15,354 nt of DNA, from contig CAMLFP010000098.1 in NCBI GenBank assembly GCA_946479335.1, positions 1 through 15,354 on the forward strand, read 5' to 3'. Both the position numbers and the translations under genes were made by a program. This stretch comes from an uncultured Archangium sp. (GTDB taxonomy: Bacteria; Myxococcota; Myxococcia; Myxococcales; Myxococcaceae). The notes under the pieces are model-generated. The model saw nothing but the letters and a program-made list of their open reading frames with translations. It ran no database searches and was not told the origin of the DNA. Positions 1 to 6,915 of the stretch are shown piece by piece. Numbering within the stretch: the first letter of the stretch is position 1; the number at the start of each line of letters is the position of its first letter.

Positions 1-394
1 AATGACAATCGTTGCACCAGCGCGCGTATTGGTCGTTGGTGAGGTCGCCCGGCACCACGCGGTACGTCACCGGGTTCAGCAGCGAGGTGATGGGCTCGCC
101 TTTCCCGTTCAGCGCCGTGGCGTGGATGCTGATCAACACCTCGCCGGAGGGGATGATGTACGGGCAGTTCTTCGTACCGCGCAGCTCCAGCGGCACGTCG
201 GCCTGCGAAGCGAACCCCTGCACGCAGTCAGCCACCACGTCGAGCGGCGTGCCGCCGTCACCACCCGGCAAGAACACGCCGTTCGACTCGACCTTGAAGG
301 TGCTCAGCTCGTACGGCGCCGGCGCCTCGGTGCCGCACTCGAAGAACTGACACCCGGCCACGAGCACCAGTGGAATGAACATCACCGGGCGCAT
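1..394 (-). CDS. Partial predicted lipoprotein (3' end beyond window)
   Basis: The reading frame starts at ATG 392-394 and stays open for 131 codons to the left edge, so only the N-terminal part is visible. The protein begins with a short hydrophobic stretch ending in a lipobox (LVAGC, Cys at residue 15), which predicts a lipid-anchored envelope protein. The mature part has scattered cysteines and beta-rich character (for example PVTYRVVPGDL near residues 108-118), resembling the all-beta domains of myxobacterial surface lipoproteins; this is an impression, not a family assignment. The last visible residues are WCNDCH (126-131), which contains a CxxCH pattern. The start overlaps the stop of the 5'-nucleotidase gene by one base (TGATG), so the two are probably translationally coupled and co-expressed. 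Function unknown. Confidence 0.7.
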   Translation of the reverse strand, partial: MRPVMFIPLVLVAGCQFFECGTEAPAPYELSTFKVESNGVFLPGGDGGTPLDVVADCVQGFASQADVPLELRGTKNCPYIIPSGEVLISIHATALNGKGEPITSLLNPVTYRVVPGDLTNDQYARWCNDCH

Positions 395-2823
395 CACTTC
401 ACCCTCCGCTGGATACGGCCGTCTTCCACGCCGATGGCGATGGGGCGCGACATGGGGTTCTCACAGAAGTTGCGCATCGCGCGCGTCACGTTGCCGCACA
501 GCACGTCGCCGGCCAGCGCCTCGCGGCAGCCGCACTTGCCCAGCCACGGCCCCGCGGGGATCTTCGCCTGACACTGCGCGATCAGCGGCGCCAGGTCGGT
601 GGTGCCACACGCGGTGGTGTCGCCGTTGAAGACCTCCGCGCAGGTGCACGGGTCGGCGGCGGCGCGCAGCGCCTGTTGGAAGTCGCGCGCGTCCTGACAG
701 AAGCCGGTCTGCTGCGCGTCGACGACCCACTTCTCCGGGTTGTTGGGGTCGCGCTCGCCGCACGGCTGCCCCTTCGCCCCGAGGATGTTGCCGTACGCGT
801 CGGGCGTGCCCGTCAGCAGCTCGGTGCAGTTGCAGAAGTTGGTCATGTACCCGATGAGCGAGTCGCGGAGCGGGATGCCGGTCTCCACGCGGGTGGTGTT
901 GCGCTTGAGCACCGTGAAGCCGGAGCCGCCGCGCGCGATGTAGTCGTTGGTGGCGACGCGGTACGACTCGGTGAGCTGCAGCGGCGCGCCGTTGATGCTG
1001 ATGTTGGTGCCGGTGTGCGCGTAGCAGCGGCCGCCCTTGCTGCTGTTCTCGTCGGCGAGGCACTGCCACGGCGCGCGGCCGGTGCGATCGTCGCTGCCGC
1101 AGTCGCTGGCGTCGCCCGCGGGGTCGCAGGGGATGTTCAGGTTGTTGAGCTGGCTCTGCGCGCAGTCCATCGTGAAGCGCACGCCCGAGACCTGCGCCTG
1201 CGACGCGCAGCCGCGCTCGGCGGAGCGGTCGGCGATGAAGTCGAGCATCTCCTGCATCTCGCCACCCGACAGGAACATGATGTTCACCGTGTTCTCGAAG
1301 GGGAAGACGTTGAACATCGCCTCCTGCGTCAGCGGGCCGGCGTACAGGTTGTCGCGGATGCCCAGCGAGTTGGTGACCGCGACCTCCGCCTCGACGCCCT
1401 GACGGCGGCGCATCGAGTCGGCGGTGATGTTGCCCAGCGGGCTGTCGCCGCCCGTGGAGTTGTTGCGGCGGGCGATATCACGCGGCGCGTACGCGAAGAG
1501 CGAGGTGAGGTTCAGCTTCACGTCGAGGTCGGTGATGTACGGCAGCAGCAGCTGCGTGGTCTTCAGGTCTTCCTGCGCGGTGCACTGCTCGACGCCGGCG
1601 CGCACCGAAGGGTCGCTCATGAACTGCCCGGGCTCCCAGAAGTGCGCCTTGTAATACTGGTGGAGCTGCTCGCTGCACCACAGCGAGTCGATGGGGAACA
1701 CGCGGAAGTCGAACGAGGAGATCTCCGCGCCGTTGAGCTTGTTCGCGCCGTGCGGCGGCACGTCGATCACCGCGTCGATGCGGTTGACGTACTTCGCGAA
1801 CGCGCCGCCGTGGCTCAAGATCACCTTGCGCCCGTCGGGGTCGGTGAGGATCTGCGGCGGGTTGAGCACGATGTGCAGGTGCCCCCCGAGGATCGCGTCG
1901 ACCCCGCGCACTCCGGGGATGCGCACGTGCACCACCGAGTGCTCGTTGTTCGCCTCGCCGAACCACTCGATGATCTCCCACGGGTCGTAGGAGCGGTTCA
2001 CGAACTGCTCCGCGAGGCTCCACTCGTAATAGGCGTCGTAGCCCTGGATCAGCTCCTGATCTTCCGTGAGGCCCGCGTGGCTGGTGACCATCACCAGGTC
2101 GACCTGCGGCCGCAGGAAGTTCACGTACGAGCGGGTGATCTCATTCGGCTCGAGGGGGATGACCTGCAGCGAGTTGCCCTGCTCGATGATGGAGTTGAGC
2201 GACCCGAAGTTGCCCAGACCGATCACGCCGACCTTGAGGCCTTTGATGTTCTTGATGGTGTACGGGAACGTGTAGAGCGTGGTGGCGTTGCTGCCCGCCT
2301 GGTCCTTGTCTTCCCACTGGTAGTTGGCGATCAGAATCGGGAAGCGCGCCGCGTCGCGCGCCTGCGTCGTGAAGTTCGCCGCGCCCATGTCGAACTCGTG
2401 GTTGCCGATGACTGCCGCGTCGACGCCGATCAGCGTCAGGAACTTGTACTCGACCTCGCCGAGGTTGATGTTGAACACCGGCGCGCCCTGGAAAGAGTCG
2501 CCCGAGTCGAGGTGGATCACGCGATCAGCCCGGTCGCGCTCCCGCTTGATCAGCGCCGCGATGCGCGTCGCGCCGCCGAACGGCCCCGCCTCGGGGATGA
2601 GCCCCAGATCGACGTCGGTCTTCAGCGGGTTGAAGTCGTAGGTCAGCAACCGCGAGTGGATGTCGGAGGTGTGCAGCATCGTCAGCCGCACCTGCTGCCC
2701 CGCGAGGTCGTAGTCGATGCCGTCGATGGTCGGCAGACACGAGGTCTGGGTGACCGACACCGCGAGGAAGGCGCACAGCAGCGCCGCCTTCAGAACCCGT
2801 TGCGTGAGGGGGCGAGAGGTCAT
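394..2823 (-). CDS. 5'-nucleotidase / 2',3'-cyclic phosphodiesterase family metallophosphoesterase, secreted or lipid-anchored
   Basis: 809 residues. Family members hydrolyse nucleoside monophosphates or related phosphoesters outside the cytoplasm using two metal ions. The N-terminal metallophosphoesterase domain (about 45-350) has the expected ligands: DIH (D54, H56), SGDSFQG (D109), GNHE (N141, H142), H249 in VTSHAG, and GGHLH (H315, H317). The C-terminal 5'-nucleotidase domain shows SPLGNITADSM (461-471), TNSLGIRDNL (484-493), FPFENTV (507-513) and NDYIARGGSGF (626-636). The signal peptide ends near Cys29 (TQTSC), a weak lipobox, so the protein could be lipid-anchored or simply exported. 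Two Cys-rich segments (about 539-600 and 664-787) are additions to the usual ~550-residue family architecture. The gene starts at ATG 2823 with no strong ribosome binding site and lies upstream of the coupled lipoprotein gene. Family assignment is firm; the true substrate is unknown. Confidence 0.92.
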   Translation of the reverse strand: MTSRPLTQRVLKAALLCAFLAVSVTQTSCLPTIDGIDYDLAGQQVRLTMLHTSDIHSRLLTYDFNPLKTDVDLGLIPEAGPFGGATRIAALIKRERDRADRVIHLDSGDSFQGAPVFNINLGEVEYKFLTLIGVDAAVIGNHEFDMGAANFTTQARDAARFPILIANYQWEDKDQAGSNATTLYTFPYTIKNIKGLKVGVIGLGNFGSLNSIIEQGNSLQVIPLEPNEITRSYVNFLRPQVDLVMVTSHAGLTEDQELIQGYDAYYEWSLAEQFVNRSYDPWEIIEWFGEANNEHSVVHVRIPGVRGVDAILGGHLHIVLNPPQILTDPDGRKVILSHGGAFAKYVNRIDAVIDVPPHGANKLNGAEISSFDFRVFPIDSLWCSEQLHQYYKAHFWEPGQFMSDPSVRAGVEQCTAQEDLKTTQLLLPYITDLDVKLNLTSLFAYAPRDIARRNNSTGGDSPLGNITADSMRRRQGVEAEVAVTNSLGIRDNLYAGPLTQEAMFNVFPFENTVNIMFLSGGEMQEMLDFIADRSAERGCASQAQVSGVRFTMDCAQSQLNNLNIPCDPAGDASDCGSDDRTGRAPWQCLADENSSKGGRCYAHTGTNISINGAPLQLTESYRVATNDYIARGGSGFTVLKRNTTRVETGIPLRDSLIGYMTNFCNCTELLTGTPDAYGNILGAKGQPCGERDPNNPEKWVVDAQQTGFCQDARDFQQALRAAADPCTCAEVFNGDTTACGTTDLAPLIAQCQAKIPAGPWLGKCGCREALAGDVLCGNVTRAMRNFCENPMSRPIAIGVEDGRIQRRVK

Positions 2824-2897
2824 GGTGTGCAGGTCCGGGTGGAGAAGACGGCGCGCTCCCTACGCGGCCCGTCGCGTTTGGTAAAGCGCGTAAAACC
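2824..2897. promoter_or_regulatory. Divergent intergenic region between nucleotidase and Nudix genes
   Basis: These 74 bp must hold both outward promoters and leaders, since the flanking genes diverge. I see no convincing -35/-10 pair. The Nudix-proximal end is A/T-richer than its surroundings and carries a short direct repeat, GTAAAGCGCGTAAAAC (about 2881-2896). Promoter function is inferred only from gene orientation. Confidence 0.35.
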
Positions 2898-3560
2898 GTG
2901 AGCCACGCACCCGTTACAAAACTCGAGATCGTCGACGATTTCTCCGCGTCTGCCCGCTGTGACGAGGGCTTCCTCCAGCTGCGGCGGCTGCGCGTGCGGA
3001 ACCTGCGCGCCGACGGCACCCATTCGGCCGTGTACCGCGTCGACGTCGTCGATCGGCCGCGCCTCGATGCGGTGGCGGTGTTGATCTACCGCCGCGCCGG
3101 CGACGCCACCGAGTTCCTCACCCGGCAGAACCTGCGGCCCGCCGCGTACTTTCGCGAAGGCAAGACGCCGGTGTTGCCCGACGGGCGCTCGCACTTGTTC
3201 TGCGAGGAGCTCGTCGCGGGGCTGCTCGAGGAGAGCGATCACGGCGAAGACGGGTTGCGCGAGCGCGCTGCCGAGGAGGTCTTCGAGGAGGCCGGCTACC
3301 GCGTCGACGCAGCGGCGATCTCCCTGCTCGGGCCGCCGTTCTTCGTCGCCCCGGGCATCATCAGCGAGAAGCTCTACCTCGCGTGCGTCGACGTCACCGG
3401 GTTGACCGCGGAGGCGCCCGCCGGTGACGGCAGCCCGCTCGAAGAGGGCGGGGCCACGCGGTGGCGCACGCGCGCGTCACTCGAGGCGGCGCTGGCCGAC
3501 GGCACCATTCAAGACGCGAAGACGGAGATCGCGCTCGCGCGGTTCACTCGCCGAGGTTGA
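2898..3560 (+). CDS. Nudix hydrolase (nucleoside-diphosphate derivative pyrophosphatase type)
   Basis: 220 residues from a GTG start (2898-2900). Nudix enzymes cleave nucleoside diphosphates linked to another moiety, such as ADP-ribose or nucleotide sugars. A diverged Nudix box lies at about 108-134: it begins with AGLLEE and ends AAEEVFEEAGY, keeping catalytic glutamates E127, E130 and E131 and G133. The segment between the first Gly and the helix is longer than the canonical GX5E spacing, as in some UDP-sugar pyrophosphatase-type members, and the usual Arg of the REUXEE core is Glu (E126). Flanking elements such as LIYRR (62-66), FLTRQNLRPA (73-82) and APGIISEKLYL (151-161) match the layout of ADP-ribose or nucleotide-sugar Nudix proteins. 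No start codon lies closer to the domain than this GTG, and the ribosome binding site is weak. The 3' end overlaps the convergent kinase gene by 17 bp. Substrate not predictable. Confidence 0.85.
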   Translation: MSHAPVTKLEIVDDFSASARCDEGFLQLRRLRVRNLRADGTHSAVYRVDVVDRPRLDAVAVLIYRRAGDATEFLTRQNLRPAAYFREGKTPVLPDGRSHLFCEELVAGLLEESDHGEDGLRERAAEEVFEEAGYRVDAAAISLLGPPFFVAPGIISEKLYLACVDVTGLTAEAPAGDGSPLEEGGATRWRTRASLEAALADGTIQDAKTEIALARFTRRG

Positions 3561-5145
3561 CCTGCATCGACTTCTCGACGCCGGAGATGAAGATCACGCG
3601 CTCCTCGCTGCTCTCGCCGCTGTTCAGGTCGAGCAGCTTCACCTGATGCGGGCCCGCCGCGACGTCGACCCGCAGCGGCGAGACCCCGCGCAGCTCGCCG
3701 TCGACCCACACCTGCACCGTCCCGCCGGTCGCGCGCACGTTCAATGACGCGGCGGAGGTGATCAGCGGCGTGGGCGCGCGCGGTCCCCCCGGCCCGACGC
3801 GCGGGGGCACCGGCGTGGGCCGCTTCGCGACGGGCGCGGGCCCGGGGGAGGGCAGCACCTCGGGGCGGAGCGCGGGTGCGGGTGGCGGGGGCGCGACCCG
3901 GGCGCCGCGCTCCGCGGTCGCCTGCGCGTGCGACTGTTGGAGCGAGAGCGTGACGCTGGTCAGCAACAGCACCGCCGCTGCGCTGGCGGCGAGCCCTTTC
4001 CACAGCCGGGCCGGGCGCGAGGGCCCCGGAGCCGCGGGGAGCCGCGCGGTGCGGTCGTCGTGCGTCACCGTCGGGGCGGGCTCGAGGTCGGCGGCGGACA
4101 GCGCCGAGAGCTCGCTCAGGTTCTTCACGTCGTCGTCGTGGATGACGGGCGCGCCCGCGGCCGACGCCGGTTCGCGCGCGGTGAGCCAGTCGGCCAGCTC
4201 ACTGGCTTCGACCATGGTGCCGGCGGAGAAGAGGAAGGCGCGCAGCGCGACGCTGAGGTCGCGGGCATTGGCGAAGCGGGCCGCGGGCTCCTTCGCGAGG
4301 CAGCGCAGCATGATCCGCTCCAGCGCCGGGTGGAGCCACGGCGCGCGATCGCGCGGGTTCGTGAGGCGCGCCTGCGAGATCGCCGCGATCAGCTCGCCCT
4401 GATCGCCCTGCGGGAAGGGGTGCTGCAGCGTCACCGCCTCCCAGAGGCACACCCCGAGGCTCCACACATCGCTGCGGCGATCGACGCCCGCGCCCGCCAG
4501 TTGCTCGGGGGAGCAGTACTTGATCTTCCCCTTCACCAGCCCCGACGACGTCTCTTCGAGGCGCTCGCGCGCGCGGGCGATGCCGAAGTCGACCACCTTC
4601 ACCGCGCCGTCGTAGGTCACCATGATGTTGTGCGGAGACACGTCGCGGTGGACGATCTCCAGCGGCACCCCGTCGGCCGACTTCGTCTCGTGCGCGCCGT
4701 GCAGCCCCTCCGCGGCGTTGGCGATGATGCGCGCCAGGTAGTGCTGGTACGACTCGTAGAAGTGGGGTGCGGCCTGTGGAGACGGCCCGGTCTGCGCGGT
4801 CTCCTTGATGAGGTTCCCCAGCGTCTTGCCGTGGAGGTACTCCATCACCAGGAACTGCGCGCCATCAGCGGCGCCGACCTCGATCACGCTGCACACGTGC
4901 GGGTGTGAGATCTGGATCGCGACGCGCGCCTCGTCGAGGAACATGCGCACGAACGACCTCTCGCGCGCGAGGTGCGGGTGCATCAGCTTCAGCGCGAAGA
5001 GCTTCGAGAAGTCGCGCGTCCAGTCTTCGCGCTGCACCAGGTACACGGTGCCCATGCCGCCAGACGCGATTCGCCGCACCACCCGGTAAGCACCGACGCG
5101 CGTACCCGTGACGTCTCCATCGTTCCGACTCTTCCAAGGCTGCAT
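3544..5145 (-). CDS. Membrane-anchored Ser/Thr protein kinase with C-terminal PEGA domain
   Basis: 533 residues from ATG 5145, chosen because it follows a G-rich Shine-Dalgarno sequence (six G, ACGT, ATG) and sits just before the kinase domain; the 44 extra codons upstream to 5277 are Arg-rich and look non-coding. The cytoplasmic kinase domain (about 18-303) is complete: glycine loop IASGGMGTVY (26-35), K53 in ALKL, E72, catalytic loop HRDVSPHN (166-173), DFG (186-188), SPE in place of APE (212-214) and SDVWSLG (225-231). The HRDVSPxN variant is familiar in myxobacterial kinases. An acidic linker, one membrane helix (about 384-402), a Pro/Ala-rich segment (418-463) and a PEGA-type beta domain (about 466-533, VWVDGELRGVSPLRVDVAAG) follow. 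The PEGA part would lie outside the membrane and may sense or contact the envelope. Targets unknown; it probably acts in phospho-signalling. It lies 139 bp downstream of the transporter gene on the same strand. Confidence 0.93.
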   Translation of the reverse strand: MQPWKSRNDGDVTGTRVGAYRVVRRIASGGMGTVYLVQREDWTRDFSKLFALKLMHPHLARERSFVRMFLDEARVAIQISHPHVCSVIEVGAADGAQFLVMEYLHGKTLGNLIKETAQTGPSPQAAPHFYESYQHYLARIIANAAEGLHGAHETKSADGVPLEIVHRDVSPHNIMVTYDGAVKVVDFGIARARERLEETSSGLVKGKIKYCSPEQLAGAGVDRRSDVWSLGVCLWEAVTLQHPFPQGDQGELIAAISQARLTNPRDRAPWLHPALERIMLRCLAKEPAARFANARDLSVALRAFLFSAGTMVEASELADWLTAREPASAAGAPVIHDDDVKNLSELSALSAADLEPAPTVTHDDRTARLPAAPGPSRPARLWKGLAASAAAVLLLTSVTLSLQQSHAQATAERGARVAPPPPAPALRPEVLPSPGPAPVAKRPTPVPPRVGPGGPRAPTPLITSAASLNVRATGGTVQVWVDGELRGVSPLRVDVAAGPHQVKLLDLNSGESSEERVIFISGVEKSMQVNLGE

Positions 5146-5210
5146 ACGTCCCCCCGAGCGTCTCCCTCTCCCAGCAGCACGAGTCACCGCCCGTGAAGCT
5201 GATCTAGAGA

Positions 5211-5234
5211 CGGCTTTGCAGCGGGCGCAAGCCG
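5211..5234 (-). other. Stem-loop between transporter and kinase genes
   Basis: CGGCTT at 5211-5216 and AAGCCG at 5229-5234 pair perfectly. Skipping one T lets a further GC/GC pair form, giving an 8-bp stem with a bulge and a 7-base loop. It lies after the transporter stop and before the kinase start in their direction of transcription. No T-run follows it, so it is not a clear intrinsic terminator. It could be a weak terminator, a processing site or chance. Confidence 0.3.
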
Positions 5235-5284
5235 ACGACGGCCACTCGCGTGGGCTGGGTACTGCGCGCCACGGCAACGAGGGT

Positions 5285-6742
5285 TCAGTGTGAAGTTTGA
5301 CCCCGTGGGCGCGCGTTCCACACGCGCGTACAGAGCAGCAGGCCGATGATCGCCACCGGCACCATGGCGCTGGGCCAGTTGATCCAGTTCGCGGCGAGCT
5401 TCGCGTCGGCGCCCTCCGGCAGCACCATGCTCACCACCAGCGATTGGAGCCCGGTGCCGAGGTAGACGAAGCCGTCGATGATGCCCACCGCGACGCCGGC
5501 GTTCTTCTTGCCGCCGAAGTCGGCCGACGCGGTGCCCGACAGCATGCCGTGCACGCCGACGTAGTTGAGCGCCATGAAGATCAGCACCCAGCCCACGAGG
5601 TGCGACTCCAGCGTGAAGTACATCGCCACCGCGCCCACGGTGATGCCCGCGTAGAGCACCGACGCCACCGGCCCGCGCCGTGAATGGAAGAGCTTGTCGG
5701 AGATCACGCCCGCGAACATGCCGCCCACGATGCCGAACACGCACAGCAGCAGGCCCCAGTTGCGGGTGACGAAGTCGTCTTGCCAGCCCACCGCGCGGCT
5801 GAACTTCGGGTACCAGCTCATCACGCCGTTGCGGAGGAACCCGGTGCAGAACTCGATGCCCACGATGAAGAGGATCACCGGGTTGGTGAGCATCTTCACG
5901 AAGACCTGCACCACGTTGGCCTTGTCGTCGATGGCGCCGCTGTCGTCGCCCACCTCGAAGTCGGGGTGCCCGGTGTCAGACGGCGTGTCGCGCACCAGGA
6001 AGTAGGCCGCCGTGAAGGCCGCCAACAGCACCAACGCGGGGATGAGCGCCACCATCCACGGTGAGGTGGGGAAGGCGCGCGCGATGGCGCGGCTCCAGTC
6101 GTACCCGAAGTAGATGCCCAGCGAGATGAGGATGCCGAACACGCCGCCCTGCACGCCGCGCTCGCGCACGTGGAACCACGCCGCGTTCACCTTGACGATG
6201 GAGACCGCGCCGAAGCTCTGGAAGTACATGTCGAGCGCGTAGAGCACCGACAGCCACGCTACGAGCCCGCCCGGCAACACCGTGCCGCCCTTGTGGAGGT
6301 ACACCACCAGCGCCATCAGCAGGTTCGAGAGCGCCGCGCCGAACGACGAGATGAGAATCGTGGTGCGGCCTCCGAGCTTGTCGGTCAGCGGCCCGTTGAT
6401 GACGAACGAGACGCCGTAGATCAGCGTGCCCGCCGCGAAGATGATGCCGAATTCCTTGTTGTTGCTGCCCAGCGCGCTGGTGAGCTCGTTGACGTTGTAC
6501 CGGCCGAAGTAGAGGAACGCGTACACCATGCCCAGCGGGAACCAGTTCCAGAACCGGCGCTGCTTGAAGGCCTCGGAGTGACCGAGCTCGACCTTCGGCA
6601 ACCGCCACAGCACCAGCGCCACCGCGCCCAGCAACAACACGATGGGGATGAGGTTCGACAGCCAGCCCGGCAACGCCGCCTCGGCCGCCGGAGCGTCAGC
6701 GGCGACCAACAGCGGGAGCAGCTTCGACAGCGCGGACGACAT
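5285..6742 (-). CDS. MFS transporter, organophosphate:phosphate antiporter (GlpT/UhpT-like) type
   Basis: 485 residues from ATG 6742; an in-frame TTG at 6787 would add 15 residues but has no ribosome binding site. Inner-membrane secondary transporter. Family features remembered from GlpT can be located: FGRYN with R81 (equivalent to the GlpT phosphate-binding Arg45), loop motif LTDKLGGR (119-126), and FLRNGVMSWYPKF with R304 (equivalent to GlpT Arg269). A late GGKKNAGVAVG segment (410-420) resembles the PKKAAGTAAG region of GlpT. Twelve core helices can be drawn from about 68 to 473, with a long cytoplasmic loop at 251-284 between the two halves. An additional hydrophobic helix (about 30-47) precedes the core. 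Retention of both arginines supports exchange of a phosphorylated substrate for phosphate, but the substrate cannot be named. It may be co-transcribed with the downstream kinase gene across the 139-bp gap. Confidence 0.85.
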   Translation of the reverse strand: MSSALSKLLPLLVAADAPAAEAALPGWLSNLIPIVLLLGAVALVLWRLPKVELGHSEAFKQRRFWNWFPLGMVYAFLYFGRYNVNELTSALGSNNKEFGIIFAAGTLIYGVSFVINGPLTDKLGGRTTILISSFGAALSNLLMALVVYLHKGGTVLPGGLVAWLSVLYALDMYFQSFGAVSIVKVNAAWFHVRERGVQGGVFGILISLGIYFGYDWSRAIARAFPTSPWMVALIPALVLLAAFTAAYFLVRDTPSDTGHPDFEVGDDSGAIDDKANVVQVFVKMLTNPVILFIVGIEFCTGFLRNGVMSWYPKFSRAVGWQDDFVTRNWGLLLCVFGIVGGMFAGVISDKLFHSRRGPVASVLYAGITVGAVAMYFTLESHLVGWVLIFMALNYVGVHGMLSGTASADFGGKKNAGVAVGIIDGFVYLGTGLQSLVVSMVLPEGADAKLAANWINWPSAMVPVAIIGLLLCTRVWNARPRGQTSH

Positions 6743-6877
6743 GGGGCGCGGGAACTCCCACACGCATCGGGGAGCGTCAATGCTCAAGCGCCGACGCGCC
6801 GCCGGGGCCGCCTGCCGCGTGTTGCAGCGCTGTCACCGAGCGCGCCGTGGATCCTCGCGGAATCTGGAGGGCGGTGG

Positions 6878-6900
6878 GTGACTTGTCACGCCGTTGTCAC
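6878..6900. promoter_or_regulatory. TGTCAC repeat cluster, possible operator in divergent region
   Basis: The 173-bp region between the transporter start and the next plus-strand gene contains GTGAC-TT-GTCAC (6878-6889), a perfect 5-bp inverted repeat. A second TTGTCAC follows exactly 11 bp after the first (6883 and 6894), and another TGTCAC lies at 6831-6836. A -10-like TACAGT (6902-6907) ends 8 bases before the GTG start at 6916. This arrangement would suit a transcription factor site over the promoter, but the motifs are short and could be chance. Confidence 0.3.
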
Positions 6901-6915
6901 ATACAGTGCCCGGCT

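Noticed and set aside
676..2901. 741-codon plus-strand open frame across the 5'-nucleotidase gene
   Set aside because: The translation is Arg/Val/His-rich without any domain. It is the antisense shadow of a gene with strong metallophosphoesterase motifs, expected in GC-rich DNA.
5146..5277. 44-codon N-terminal extension of the kinase
   Set aside because: Arg/Ser-rich, lies upstream of a strong G-rich ribosome binding site before ATG 5145, and is not part of the kinase fold.
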